A DNA stretch of 64,000 nucleotides from Hymenolepis diminuta (taxonomy: Eukaryota > Platyhelminthes > Cestoda > Cyclophyllidea > Hymenolepididae), in contig CAADRB010000034.1 of assembly GCA_900708905.1 (NCBI GenBank), positions 1,290,319-1,354,318 of the forward strand, given 5' to 3'. This document shows positions 10,502 through 23,100 of the stretch, piece after piece. Under the pieces are notes generated by a model. The model was not told where the DNA came from and searched no databases. It worked only from the letters and a program-made list of their open reading frames with translations. The stretch's first letter is position 1. The number at the start of each line of letters is the position of its first letter. The position numbers and the translations under genes were made by a program.

Positions 10502-13500
10502 TCATCCAAAATCGAATCTAACTTCTTTCTATTTAATTGCCTTGTTATGGATTTGTATTACACTTTTAATATAGTGCTTTTGTTCATGCTGTATAATTTT
10601 CTTTTACCATTTACTGTGATGATGGACATCCATGTTATATGGTTTGCAATGTTTGTTTGTACTTACACCAATTTCTTTATGTTAAATTATTGCCTAGGAG
10701 TTGTCACCGGGGCCCCTCGAACTGTGAGTGTGGTATGCAGGTCACAAGGGTCTGGCGACTTGGGATATGGCTACCTGAGTATGAATGACTTCCAAACATA
10801 TATAAATGAGGTAGAAATTTCGGGAAAGACCGAGGATCCGCCCCATTGTGTTGATCAAACTATTATGAATATACACGACTGCGAGTCGTGAGTCGTATCC
10901 ATTCGTCGATACCTTGGTGTGATGATGCTCATCAAACACCCGAATCTTCGAACAAGTAGTTGCTGATTAGCGTAATAGTATTACAGTAGGTTATTTTCAT
11001 AACATCTATTGAGGGATAAAGATAGTTTGGTTATCTTAGAGCCCAAATAGCAGAGTCTGCCGAGCTATCACACTACATTTTTCGCTACAACAAGGTAAGG
11101 AGAGAACAAGATGGAAGGATCAGAAACCACAGAAGGGAGAGAGATCGGTTGGGGTGAGTGAGTGTACAAAGTCACTCAGATAAGTGGAAGAATGCAATGA
11201 GGTGACTCAAAGGCGTGATAAAGACATTAGTGTGTTCTGATGGTGTCTACCATGGGTATAACAGTCAAGAGGGAATTGTGTTGAAGTACATAAAGAAGTT
11301 AATGCTCAGAGGCTTTATTCATGTAATTTCAAATGTACCTCTGAAGTATCTATTGAAGGTCAGAGTAGGCATAGAACGTTACATTGCAAATTAGGGAATC
11401 ACTTCTCGCTGAGTCCGAGTTCTGACAAATAAATAGCCGGACATTCCCATTAATTAAAAATTTAGATGATAAAGTACGGTTAAGTCCTTTGGGTATCAAA
11501 AATCTGTTCGGATGTTGTTAAGATCTGCTCTTCTCCGCAGGATACTGTAATCGACTCTTAGATTTCCCAAAAAATTGCACGAATTATAAGTACAACCCGA
11601 CAACACCACAATACAAAACGACTCAAACCACAACATCATATCGGTAGTGTAAGATACATGGTGTAGGCCACTGCCATTAATGGCGGCGAAATAGAAAGTA
11701 AGATACAAACTAACCGATTATCTTTATCTCTCTTATGTGCCAACCACAAGCCACGATACGGACGGAACCCACGACAGTGACCAAGGAACAATCAACTATA
11801 GAGACGCCAGCTTGCGAAGAGAAGAAAAGGACCTAAACGAACACACATAGGCCAGAAACCTACATGCGGGTGCTGTGTGGCGCGTTCCCTACCGTTCAGG
11901 TTGCCATCTCCACCATCCGAGTTACGTGTGTGACATTTTCCCCTGTATACGGACCAAAAACAAACCTAAAACATTCCTGCTCCGTTTCCGCCCATTATTT
12001 TACTATTTATTGTAAATAGAAGTGGTAATTACCCATCCTAAATCCTTCTACATCCATTTGGTCAGTCTTACAGTAGGTCGAATTATATTGCACGCCATTT
12101 ACTACCTTAATATAAATAAATTTGTTCGCATAAAAGGTCAAAAATGAAGAAAAAGAAATATTTTGTGGAAAACATTTTTTTCTGTGGAAACGTCTTCTTT
12201 TCTCTGTGCAAAGAATATCAAGGTAGTAGTCATGTATGAATCCATACAGTACCACCTAGTCAGTTAATTCAGCCGTTGATTTCGTTGAACGGTGGTGTTT
12301 TTTTCAGAATTCATCATATTTCGCTTATTGTATGCTCTCCTTTTCGATGAGCAGCAAGCGGCAACCAAAAATCTTTTTAATAACTAGATACCTAAATAGG
12401 ATAACAAGTCATTGAGTTCCATTATCAAGACTATGAATAAGCATTATATGAAAAATAAAAAGCATTTTGGATGTTAAAAAATTTCTACATCTCTAAAGGA
12501 AGATTTAAAAATAGAACGAATATGCTAATTCATTAGAAGACAGATAATGAAATTCTGGAAGGCCCAAAAAATTACCATTCAAGATTTGTGGAATAAGTGG
12601 TTCATTCAATGTATCAAGCTTGGACCGGCTATTTGTATACAAATAATAGTGCGGTCGGACTAAATATAAGTTCATTGAGTTTCGAAGAGTTAGGGATCTT
12701 ATGCAACTTAATGCAGACCAGCTAAAATAAGAAATCTTAGATACTATATGCTATAGCCTGCAGATGCCTATTAACACATGGCGATTAGAAATTATTGATT
12801 GGCAATAAGATTTCCACTATGGTGCCCACAGGTGGTCCCGCTGTGTGTTTGCGTGTTTGCACATGGATACCTAACAGATGTCGATCATCATACCGAGACA
12901 CTGACAACGAGACATGGCTAATGTTTAATGAAGAAATATTTTGTATATAAATCTGTCTTACTTATTAATAAATTGGGGTGGCTTGCCTGCCACCTCTGAA
13001 CTGATCTGGCAACATGAGTGGCTTGATTTATTACATCTGTTCGGTCGATGTGGCTTGGGTAGTGTTAGAAGAAATGATAATTATTTTCCTCACTCCCAAT
13101 ATTTCTTCTATGAATAAAAATGTAATTTCTTTCTTTATTTCCATACTGATAAAGGACACTTGATAATTATACTTATCTGTTTAAGTCGATACCGATTGAG
13201 AGGAGTTTTGTGAATACATGCGTGTTGACTATGACGTGTCTTGTGGTCTGCTGTGGGTTATTAGCTTCTGTGTTAAGATGCTATATTACCGAGTTTTCTA
13301 GATTGTTGGTTCTGTGAGATTACTATCAGGACTTCTAGTTGTTTACGTTATAACAGGTAGGCAAAATGTTATTACACTAGATAACGAATAAGTAAATGCC
13401 TTTTGAACGAGTTAGAGAAAAATAGGCAAAATAATTAGGCTAGGATGCATATATATTTGAACTCTTTCTGCATATTTGTATCTTAGAGAAAGAAAGCCGG

Positions 13501-14138
13501 AAGTCCAAATAGTTTTAAGGTATTATTATTTCTACCCAAAATTGTCAGCAAAGTCTGTTTTTATAATGAGAAGAGTTTACGTTCGCTTCAACGACACATC
13601 CAGATTCTTTATTTCAATTCTATTAACCTCAGTTTGAATATGCCATCCTTCTAATTTGGTTTATCATTTTCAAATATATGGAATAATCGTAATTTTGCAA
13701 AAATTTTAATTAGATGGATAAATCTGAAGAGATATTAAATTTTGATTGAGAAATGATTGATATAGTTTTATAACTTTTAGACAGAGTGATGATCTTAGAT
13801 ACTTATTAAAATTTTGACGCTATTGGTTCAAAAGGTGTTTAAACCAGCTTACGGCTGAAAATTTATCAGATAATATGCCAAATTAATGATATATAAGTGT
13901 TTCAGACCAAGTTCCTTTAATAGTAGTCTAAAAGTGATCACCGATGAAATGCCAAAATTTTTGTGTATAAGTATATCTATTTTAAATATCCTATGCCATA
14001 TTTTATCCGAATACAAGGGTTTGACCTTTGATAATTGTAGCGAATTAATAAACCACGATTCCACTATTTGTTTTAGTTAACGACGGCTTAACCACTAACG
14101 GCTCGATTTCTAAAGATTATTAAGCGCTTGGCTTGAGA
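10502..14138. other. CHID1-CCT4 intergenic region
   Basis: No gene is recognised. A frame at 10547-10891 lies directly downstream of CHID1 and probably belongs to its 3' flank. A GC-richer patch at about 11750-11940 stands out from the AT-rich surroundings but shows no coding signal. The one clear element is the solo LTR at 13063-13355. Promoter elements for CCT4 should lie in the last few hundred bases before 14139. Confidence 0.6.
13058..13360 (+). mobile_element. Solo LTR, copy A, with 5-bp target duplication
   Basis: The element body is 13063-13355 (293 bp). It begins TGTTAGAAG and ends GTTATAACA, so it has TG...CA termini with a TGTTA/TAACA inverted pair. It is flanked by perfect direct repeats GGTAG at 13058-13062 and 13356-13360. 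A second copy, inverted, at 55506-55789 is alignable along its whole length at roughly 85% identity by eye. An AATAAA lies about 50 bp into the element. No internal coding region or second LTR is adjacent, so this is a solo LTR left by recombination between the LTRs, or a member of a short non-autonomous LTR family. TRIM elements of this kind are known in taeniid tapeworms; whether this is one of them I cannot tell. Confidence 0.85.
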
Positions 14139-16335
14139 ATGACGCACGCGCAGACGTCATCTGGAGGTCCTAAGAAAACTCAAGAGTTTTCCGATAGAAG
14201 CAAACCCCAAGCTATTCGGGAAAGCAATATTATCGCAGCTAAAGGTATTTTGCATTACGGGATCTTACATTTTTCTAGCTGTTGCCGATGCTATCCGAAC
14301 AAGTTTGGGTCCAAGAGGCATGGATAAAATGGTAAGTAACGTGTATTTTATTGCAAGTAAATATTTTTCAAAGCGGGAATTAAGTATTGAATTTATTAAT
14401 TTGGTTTATTCTGTTTCGGATTACTAAAATTTACGTAAGATGATTAAGCAAATATTAGTTGACTGATTTATTACCTATTGTGAGTATCTGTACTTATTAA
14501 CGATATTTCATTGAATCGATAGATCTTGGAAGCTAAAGGGGATGTAACCATCACGAATGATGGTGCGACGATTCTCAAGCAAATGAAGCTTCTCCATCCT
14601 GCAGCCAAAATGGTACTCAGTAATTTTATCGTCTTATGATCTTTCTAGCTGGTTGAGTTGTCTAAAGCTCAAGATATTGAGGCTGGTGATGGAACAACCT
14701 CTGTTGTTATTCTCGCTGGTAGTCTTCTGGATGCTTGTTCCAAACTATTGAACAAGGGTCTCCATCCTACCGTTATCTCTGGAGCTTTCCAAGTTGCAGC
14801 AAAGAAATCCTGTGAGGTTATCACCGCAATGGCTCAACCTATTGATATCAATGATAGGGAGATGCTCCTTAAAATTGCCTCAACCTCTTTGAACTCCAAG
14901 GTTGTATCTCAGTACTCCAGCATTCTATCTCCGATTGCTGTTGATTCAGTTCTGGCTGTTACCGATATGGAAGATCCTGATGCGGTCAATCTTAAGGATA
15001 TTCGAATTGTAAAGAAACTCGGGTATGTATATTGGTCTTTTTGCTCTTAAATCAATGTAGGCAAGACTTATTAATTATTCTCTTGTATAGTGGTACGGTT
15101 GAAGATGCCCAACTTATCGATGGTCTACTCTTGAACCAACGAGTTGAGTCAAATTGTGGTGTTCGTCGTGTGGAGAAGGCAAAGATTGCTCTTGTTCAGT
15201 TTTGCATTTCTCCACCAAAGACAGATATGGAGAACAATGTTGTTGTCACTGATTACACTCAAATGGATCGTATCATGAAGGAAGAGCGTCAGTACATTCT
15301 TAACATTGTCAAATCCGTCAAGAAATCTGGTGCCAATGTTATCCTTATCCAGAAAAGCATTCTCCGTGATGCCATTAATGATCTGGCTTTGCATTTCTTC
15401 AGCAAACTTAAAATCATGGTTGTAAAGGATATTGAGCGTGATGAGATCGAGTTCATATGCAAGACGCTTAAGTGCATACCAGTAGCCAGTGTCGACCATC
15501 TCACACCTGAAGTGCTTGGAAAAGCCGATCTGGTTGAGGAGATTGAGAGCGGTGGATCTAAGATAGTTAAGATCACTGGAATTCAAAATCGTGGACGTAC
15601 TGTCTCTGTTCTCTTGAGAGGATCAAACAAACTTGTGCTTGAGGAAGCCGATAGATCTCTGCATGATGCTCTCTGTGTTATTCGTTGTCTTGTCAAGCGT
15701 CGTGCTCTGATTGCCGGTGGTGGAGCTCCGGAGATTGAAATCTCTCAAAAGATGGCCCACATGGCAAATGAATCAACTGGTTTAGATCAGTATTGTTTGA
15801 GAGCTTTTGCTGACGCTATGGAAGTTATTCCATACACTCTCGCTGAGAATGCTGGCCTAAATCCCATTCAGACTGTCACTGAGCTTAGAGCTCGTCACTC
15901 AAATGGTGAAGTGAATTGTGGTATTAATGTTCGCAAGGTATTTTCCGTTTCTAGCATTTATATGTTCAAGTCTAAATTGAATTTTGTTGCATTTGTATTG
16001 TTCTGTCTTAGGGTTTTGTCAGTGACATGATTGCTGAAAACGTTTTGCAACCCCTTCAAGTCACCCACAGTGCCGTTACTTTGGCAACAGAAACTGTTCG
16101 CAGCATTTTGAAGATTGATGATGTGGTAAGTTATTTGCCTGATTATAATCTCTGAAATTTTGCTATTATGCTCTTGACTTATCGGTGGCTGCTTATTTAT
16201 GTAAAGGCTGGAATGTGAAAAGGTTCGCCAGGAGTTATTTTGTTTCATTTCGCCCAGTTATTTTCAAGCATGGTATTGCCACGGTGGAATTACCTGTTTC
16301 TTTTTTCCGAATTTTAGGTTAACGCCGTCCGTTAG
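14139..16335 (+). CDS. CCT4: T-complex protein 1 subunit delta (CCT4)
   Basis: Seven exons encode 533 aa (human CCT4 539): 14139-14244, 14279-14331, 14523-14612, 14649-15022, 15091-15937, 16012-16125, 16318-16335. It is one of eight subunits of the cytosolic TRiC/CCT chaperonin, which folds actin, tubulin and other proteins using ATP. The order of conserved segments is complete: [47 protein letters not shown] (GDGTT at 96-100), [65 protein letters not shown] (417-422), [11 protein letters not shown], and [17 protein letters not shown] at the end. The delta type rather than another CCT subunit follows from [11 protein letters not shown] and the DDVVN(T/A)xR C-terminus. The last coding exon is just 18 nt. 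The start is the first ATG after TTGAGA. Introns are 34, 191, 36, 68, 74 and 192 nt. Confidence 0.97.
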
Positions 16336-17280
16336 AAACGCATTTGTCTACGAACCTCAATAATATTTCAACTCCATTGTTGTCCTTAATAATATAAACC
16401 GCTTTTACTGAATCCGTTTTTTTTCTGCCTAGATGTTTTGAGTATTTGGTTTGCAGGTTACTACTTACAATAATGAGTAGGACGAGCTTCATGGAATCAG
16501 TGGTTAATCTAGGCGAATTCAGTGTATCTTCTTTGTTCGATCCGGGTATTGGCACAGTCGCAAACAAGGAAGCTTATATCACGTAGAGCTTTCGCCTGGT
16601 ATAACTCTACTGTATACGTACGAAATAATTAGCAGATAGTAGTTTTTTCCGTTCATGCACGATGTTTTGGAATGGTTATTAGCGAGCTAGAGTTGTGACC
16701 TTGGTGAGATCTCAGATCTTTATTTCAATCCTCCTCTTGGAAAGGTGTTGCTTTTGAGTCGAATGTACTATGGCGCAGCAAACTCTACGTTTTATGCTAG
16801 GGATGACATAATTGTAACTGTAATAAATCCTAATTATGGACTAGAGTCGTTACTACTTTTTCCAAAGATCCCTGGAAGTGACGTTTTTGTACTATGCCCA
16901 GATCGGCGACTTTCTAAACTTTGCTATTGTGCAACTACAGTCCTTCGTGTCATTTCCTCTATTTAGCTGCATATTTTTAACCCTATCCAACTTCCTATTA
17001 ATCACACTTAAATCGACTGCATAATTAATGATCTGTATGGCTTGGTATTACAAACGCATTTATTCGCGTATTATGGCAAATTTCATAATCTTCTGGTATC
17101 TTAACTCTTAAGCCAATCATCAAACGACCTCAATTAAATCTATTCCTTACAAACCAATCGCTCCTTAGTATTGACCCAAAGGTAATTGGGCAAATAATCG
17201 CTATTTAGTCACTGATTGGTTCACCACTAATATTAGCGCAATTCGCGTAAATTCGCTCTAATTTTGCAGTCTAATATAAT

Positions 17281-17640
17281 GGGGGATCTGACTAACTCGC
17301 TACCGTTTCCGCCATATTGATCAATTCCCGCGGCCAAAACAACACAATCCCCTAACACCGCTCACAGATAGAGAGAGGCTGAAGGGGCGTCACCCCGGGA
17401 ACGCGTGTGTACGCATACGCCCAAACGCACTCTCCCCGTATATCTCGCGAGCTCGGATGGGTAAGGGGTTGGTAGGCGAGAGATGATGGTAGACAAAGAC
17501 AAGGTGAGCGCACGCTTACCCTGATCGTGTGCAGACGTATGCGTGCGTGCAAGGGTAGCACCTCTGCACGCGTTCATGAGGTATATTGTGGGGCGTTACC
17601 CCAGGTACTGAGCAAAGGACACAATCTCTCGCTTTCTCAA
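17281..17640. other. CpG-rich island 1
   Basis: The segment is much richer in G+C and CpG than its surroundings. It contains two near-identical direct copies of GGGGCGTCACCCCGGG (17384-17399) and GGGGCGTTACCCCAGG (17590-17605), each itself a near-palindrome. There is also an inverted pair ACGCATACG (17411-17419) / CGTATGCGT (17536-17544). Open frames across it on the minus strand are what CpG-rich DNA produces by chance. It could be a promoter or regulatory island, or part of an unrecognised element. Confidence 0.5.
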
Positions 17641-19845
17641 TAACCCTCCCTCCCCTTTTCTCCTCCTCTTGTCCTCTTCTCTCAACAACATTGCTGTTGG
17701 CGGTTAATTGGGAGGATGGTGGTGGTGATAGTAAATAGGTGGGTGAGGCAATGGAAAGATGAACGGAAAAAGGGAGAGATTGTAATCAAGGGGGACATGT
17801 ACAACATTGCGTTATCATTAGAGAGAGAGGCGAGGGAGTAAGAGAGAATGCCATGGCAACCCAATTGTGACTTGAATCTCACTAACCTCCCTCTCTACTT
17901 CGCTCCCTAACTCCATCTCTCTGAGACACGCCCAACTGCTAGTGTGTTGGTTGGGTTTGGCTTTGGCAAAGTGAGTGGATCTGACTGACTTAGCCCATTT
18001 CCAGTCCTAATCTCATTCCCTTTTTCCTCTTCATATATTACCTGTAGTTGTAATAATCTGATCATTACCGGAATTCACGTAATAACCAAAAGGGACTGCA
18101 ATCAAACACTTCCGGCTTTCATCAACGCCAAAGTACGGATTCACTTTATCCCCTAAACGCAATCTCTTCTCTAAGCCCTCAGTGCATTTTGTTCGATCAA
18201 TATTTATCGGTTTTCTTCCAACTAAGCCACCTGTTCAATAATCAGCTCATTTTCGCGCTAGTAAAATCGATAAATGAAAGGCAGCTTTAGAACTAGGCTA
18301 CTGTCCTAGCTTATTTCTTTAATTGAAGCGAAAAAAATATGTAAATTTAAGTAGCGTCGTCTAAGTAATTATAATCGATTCTTATTAGAATTAAAGATCA
18401 TGACATATCAGAAAATCATGTCTCACTCATGAGTTGAGGAGCTGATAGATGATAAATTAGCCAAGCAGTTCTTAAAACACTACTTAAGGTTCTTGAAGAT
18501 GTTTATTTGCTCAAAAATGAGGGGGAAGGTATGGTCGTAAACGCATTGCTATTCTTCGCGGTGCAAAGTCCGGTTATTCTTTGTGTTATTACTCTGCTGA
18601 GAATGAGACCCTGTTCAGCTATTCAGAGATCTAAGGTACACCCGAGATATTAGTTTATGGGGTATTCGCTAAGGAAGTCTAAAATGAACGTTGGACCCCT
18701 TAGACAATTCTTTGGTTACGGTCCAGACATGTTTTGGTCTACAAAGTGCAAATCGATTTAATAATTTGTACATATTTGAGTTTGTACCGTCTTGTTTGTA
18801 GCCATGATTTAGCAATCAGTTAATTAATTTGCTTTTGAAAACAGAGGCTCTTGTACATTAATGATAACTACCGAATTTGAAGAGTGAGAGAAACCCGGCA
18901 TTGATCAATAGAATCTCCATCAATATGAAAGAACGCAGATCATCTACAAACTGGGAAGTATTCTTTTTATTTCGTTCAATTTAGTGCTAGGTTGAGCTGA
19001 GTGATGAATAAAAATTTCCAAGCTCTAAATACAAAATTATGTCCTTCTCTTCTCCAACTTTTTAATACATTCAAATATTTGACAAAAATAACAAACACGA
19101 GCTTGTATATAAATAAAAAATCATTAGTGCTAACTTATTTCAGTTAAGTCAGTTGATTGATTTAAAATGCAAATCAGAAAAAGTGTTAACAACGTGGTTA
19201 TTTGAGAATAAACTAATTCAAAGAACGAGGGGTTATGAACCACCAAAGTTTTTGACATTCCTTCGAGTAGCCACTTTTACCAGAACTCTGTGCTGCCCCG
19301 ATTGTCAAATGATAATTTTTTCCGGCTGGCTATCTAACTTTAAAAGAACATAGAACAGTCGACTACTATTAGCGTATCTTAATTTGGCCTCTTTTTCAAA
19401 AATCGGTTTTCACTGTTCCCTTCCAATTCCTCTTCCTACTCCTTCCATTGCTCATCTCCCATTTCTTTAAGCTTGTTCATGGTTCTAAGTAACTCTTGAT
19501 CTTCTCATTTGGGAAAGTCTGTACTTTCTTGTTAGCCTTAAGAGAGATCATTAGTTCTGTAAAGAGATATTTTGCCTAATTTGGAGCTAATTGAAGGGCT
19601 CCTGGAGTAGCTTTACTAATGAGATTTTGCGATACTTTAATTTCCTCTCAAACTTCCATTTTCGATTTTTTTTTCCTATCAACAACTGAAAGGCACGCAA
19701 TATTTATTTTGTTCGTCAAAATTCTGCGATTTTTGAGGCTAGCCCCACTAAAAATATTCTCAAATCCTTATAGATGAGAATTGATCTGTGAATTTTGCAA
19801 GCACCACTGTGAATGTGCTTATTCACGTGCTATTGGGATGGGAGG

Positions 19846-19910
19846 GGTTCTAGCGCAGTGATTATCGCACACGTCAGAGGTCAAGGGATCAATGCTCATC
19901 TGTGCACACT
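19846..19910 (+). repeat. tRNA-like short dispersed repeat, best preserved copy
   Basis: The segment has TAGCGCAGTGATTATCGCAC (19851-19870), which closely resembles a tRNA box A with D-arm, then GTCAGAGGTCA (19873-19883), and GGTCAAGGGATCAATGC in the position of box B. The core ATCAATGCTCATCTGTGCAC (19888-19907) recurs in the copies at 372-445, 7029-7090, 8015-8052 and 48648-48714. There is no plausible complete acceptor stem, so I read it as a tRNA-derived SINE head or tRNA pseudogene rather than a working tRNA. Confidence 0.55.
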
Positions 19911-20064
19911 CTGTTTAAAATCGCTTTCAAGTAAATTGTAGCCACAGCCTATCTGAGTTTGACGGTTGTTCGAATGAGTAGGAGTGATCAAAAGGTATGA
20001 AGTAATCAAAATTTATGTTAACAAAAAATAGTGATCTGCAATCATGCCTGTACATGTCTAATAA

Positions 20065-20120
20065 TTCAGAAGTCATGGCTTCGATACTCAAAGACGCACA
20101 TCCAACTGCACTAACCATTA
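20065..20120 (-). repeat. tRNA-like relic on the minus strand
   Basis: Read on the minus strand, TGGTTAGTGCAGTTGGATG resembles a tRNA box A and D-arm, and GAGTATCGAAGCC some 15 nt further resembles a box B. It lies about 150 bp from the plus-strand copy at 19846-19910, in the opposite direction. It may be a second insertion or the other end of one composite element. Confidence 0.4.
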
Positions 20121-23100
20121 TAGGGATTTCTCATGAGACTCCAAAATTTTCTCCATTTTTCCAAGGTGAGTAATAGATTTTTGTGAATTCTTATTATCAT
20201 GTTTCTAATATATTGAACATTTGTCAAATATATTGAAAATATGTTAAATATGGCGTTGATGTTCTCATCTTGATTTCTGATGGTAAATGAAGTTTAATAT
20301 TTTTTGTTAAAATCAATATACTTGTGTTAAATGGAGCAATTGTCCACTATTTTATCCTCATCCACCTTTAAGTTCACTGAAATGAATTAAGGTCAGGCTT
20401 GAAAGCTGATTAATATCGAAAATTAATAATATATTATTGGATCATGTCAATGAATGTCAAATTTTTCATTGAGCGGTATAATTGGGGTTTGATATTTTAA
20501 ATTCGTCCTGAAAATTACTAGGTGGCTCTATTTGAGTAAAATCGATATATTTGAGATACCAGTTATAATTTAAAGTAGCGCTATTCCTGATGGTAAAGCT
20601 ACTGAGATATCTGATGATCTTAAGAGCTAACAGGAGGCAACAACCTTTACTAAATCGGAAGAACAAGAGTTGTGATGTACCAGTGGTGTATTTTATAATA
20701 GCGGAGAATGGAGAGAGAGAGTTGTAGGAAAGAAGATAGGTTACTCGTCTGAACTTACGTAGGTGACAGTGGAACGTCTAAATATAGTTAGCATCTGACA
20801 GTTAAGACAGTGGGGTGGGTCGGTAGGTGCGCAATACATAGAAATACCAATGAATTAGAGTGCGCAGGCACTGCAAGCTCTTTCTGTCTGAACATACACC
20901 AGTTCAAATAAGTATGGTATATAATGAACTCTACTTGAAGGAATTGGCTACAAAATAATGAAAAAATATCATCTCAGGTCTAATCAATATAAGACCCAGG
21001 ATAAAGTCATGTAGATTGAATTTTAAAGTGTATGATCTCTGTCCAACTATGGTAGATCGGGTCGTGATTACTACCTATTTGTAATAGATAAACATCATAA
21101 ATACAGAAATTAATAGAGGCTAAGATTATTGAGGTTGTTGTCGGATCAAACCCTCATTGCGACTGCTTCACAACCATGTCAATGGTGTCTCATAATAGCA
21201 GACTAACACTGCGTGAAGACTACTCTAAGGACGATTTCTCCAAGAAATCCTCCTGACAAGTTTAACAAGAAATATTTCTCCCTTAAATTGCTATGAGACA
21301 ACGATCTGGTTCACTTACACTGGGGCTTTTATCAGGCTAAACAAAAATGTCATTAATCTGACAAAATTAGAAGGAACCAGTCAATCGTGGAAGAAAAACG
21401 TGACAAAATCAGTTCCAATTTCACAAGCTCTGAAATCCACAGGAATTAACGAAATGAAATACTGTTATACGAATGGGAATGTTCATAAAAGGGAAAACAA
21501 AGCCATTATATTGAAGAACAGATTTATGTATCACAAAGTTGATGAACTTCAAGGTCTATAACTTTCCTATCTCTTAATACTTCAAGATTTATAAAAATAT
21601 AATGGCGGCCAGACCTTCAGTATGTCACTCTCGAGCTGAAAGAGACTAAAGGAGATTTTGTTCGATTCTAAAGGAAAAATTGGGTAACCGTTTCCGAGTC
21701 TTAGAGCTAAAACGAAAATCCGTATCTCCTTTCTCCGCTGAGTAACGAACAGGAAAAAATCCTAAACTCCGTTGGCCAAATTCTCCCCCTCCTCCTCCAT
21801 GGTACCCGATTGTCAGACTAGTAACATGTATACTGACGTTCTTGATATGAGCCTGCATTCATTTAAAAATATAGAGAAGTAAATGAGACAGACGACTCCC
21901 AAACCCATAAAAATGATTACTCAGCTTTAGGCGGCAGACAACTAAACTGGAGTCCTGAAATAATGTCAGCCAATCCGAGGATGTGGCATTGTCTAGTCAG
22001 GAACTGTCATTCAGATATTTTGGTACTTTCAGCGGTTGCATACAGGAATGAAAATGTCCAAAATAATCTGATAATACGTTACGGTAACTGGAAAAATATG
22101 AAATAAAATCTTAGACATTAGTAGGAAAATATCTTGCTTAGCTTATGCCAACTAACGACTCTGTGACTTTAAAAGTGGGGTTGGCGTTACCACCCTATCT
22201 TGTAAATTTGGCAAAATCTTATGCAATCAGACAAATTTGGACCGTGAGATTAAGAATATATAAGTGAATGCAAAACCTATATCTTATACTATTTTCACCT
22301 CTTGCTTTGAAAGGTGAGCTCCAACTAACGTCTTAAAATCACGAGTAATCACAAAGAGGCCCTAACAACAATTGGAGCTACGTAGAAATTTTAGTTTCAA
22401 GACTGAAATCCCACAATGCACCCTTTTTACCTCTCAGTAAATACTATATTGAAAAATATATTCGCCCTACCCAAATCGTATCCTGAATATCATATTTTCT
22501 AATAACGTTATATTTAGTTTTGATGAATTAAGTTATCCGAGTAGAGCTTAGTTAATGGGCCTCGTACTAGCTTCTGCTAACGAATGTTTCTGTAAGACGA
22601 AGAATATCGCTCACTCTTTTAAAATTTTACATTTTCAGACTTCACTAACATTGGGTAAATCGACTTCAAGGACTCAAAGAAGTTCAATCAATTTGCCCCC
22701 GGAAATCAAAGGGCTTTTGAATCATTTGAGCTCTGAAAGCTTAGCGGGTAGGAAAAGGTTAATATATAAATAATGTTTTATCTGAGGTGACCAATCATTG
22801 CAGATTTCTTCCTTGATAATATTTAATAAGTTTCATAACATTCCTTATTTTTCAGTCATTAAATCAAACACACGGACGAGAGAACTCTTGAGAGGAGAAC
22901 AGATTCATTTCTGGCTTTTGCTTCTACCAAGAGTGCTTTCAATTTCAATTGAACTTTCAGGTATAGCTTATGCAAAACTTCCATAAATTGCCCTCAAAAA
23001 GCTTCTCAGATGGGTTTAACCTGCCAAATAATCAGGTTATGGTAAGAGGATTCTCTTTAGGTTGCAAATGCGTCCACATCCAAAAGAACTTGGTTTAACC

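Noticed and set aside
14133..14138. Upstream TTG as start of CCT4
   Set aside because: Nuclear animal genes start at ATG; the ATG at 14139 gives an N-terminus of normal length.
15149..15586. 145-codon open frame on the minus strand
   Set aside because: It lies wholly inside CCT4 exon 5 on the opposite strand and is a shadow of that strongly conserved coding sequence.
17352..17577. Two overlapping minus-strand frames with Arg/His/Ser-rich peptides
   Set aside because: They lie in a CpG-rich island where long open frames arise by chance; no domain or splice continuation was found.
18500..18650. Open stretch reading GRKRIAILRGAKSGYS
   Set aside because: It looked protein-like at first sight but it is short, has no convincing splice sites and I know no family with it.
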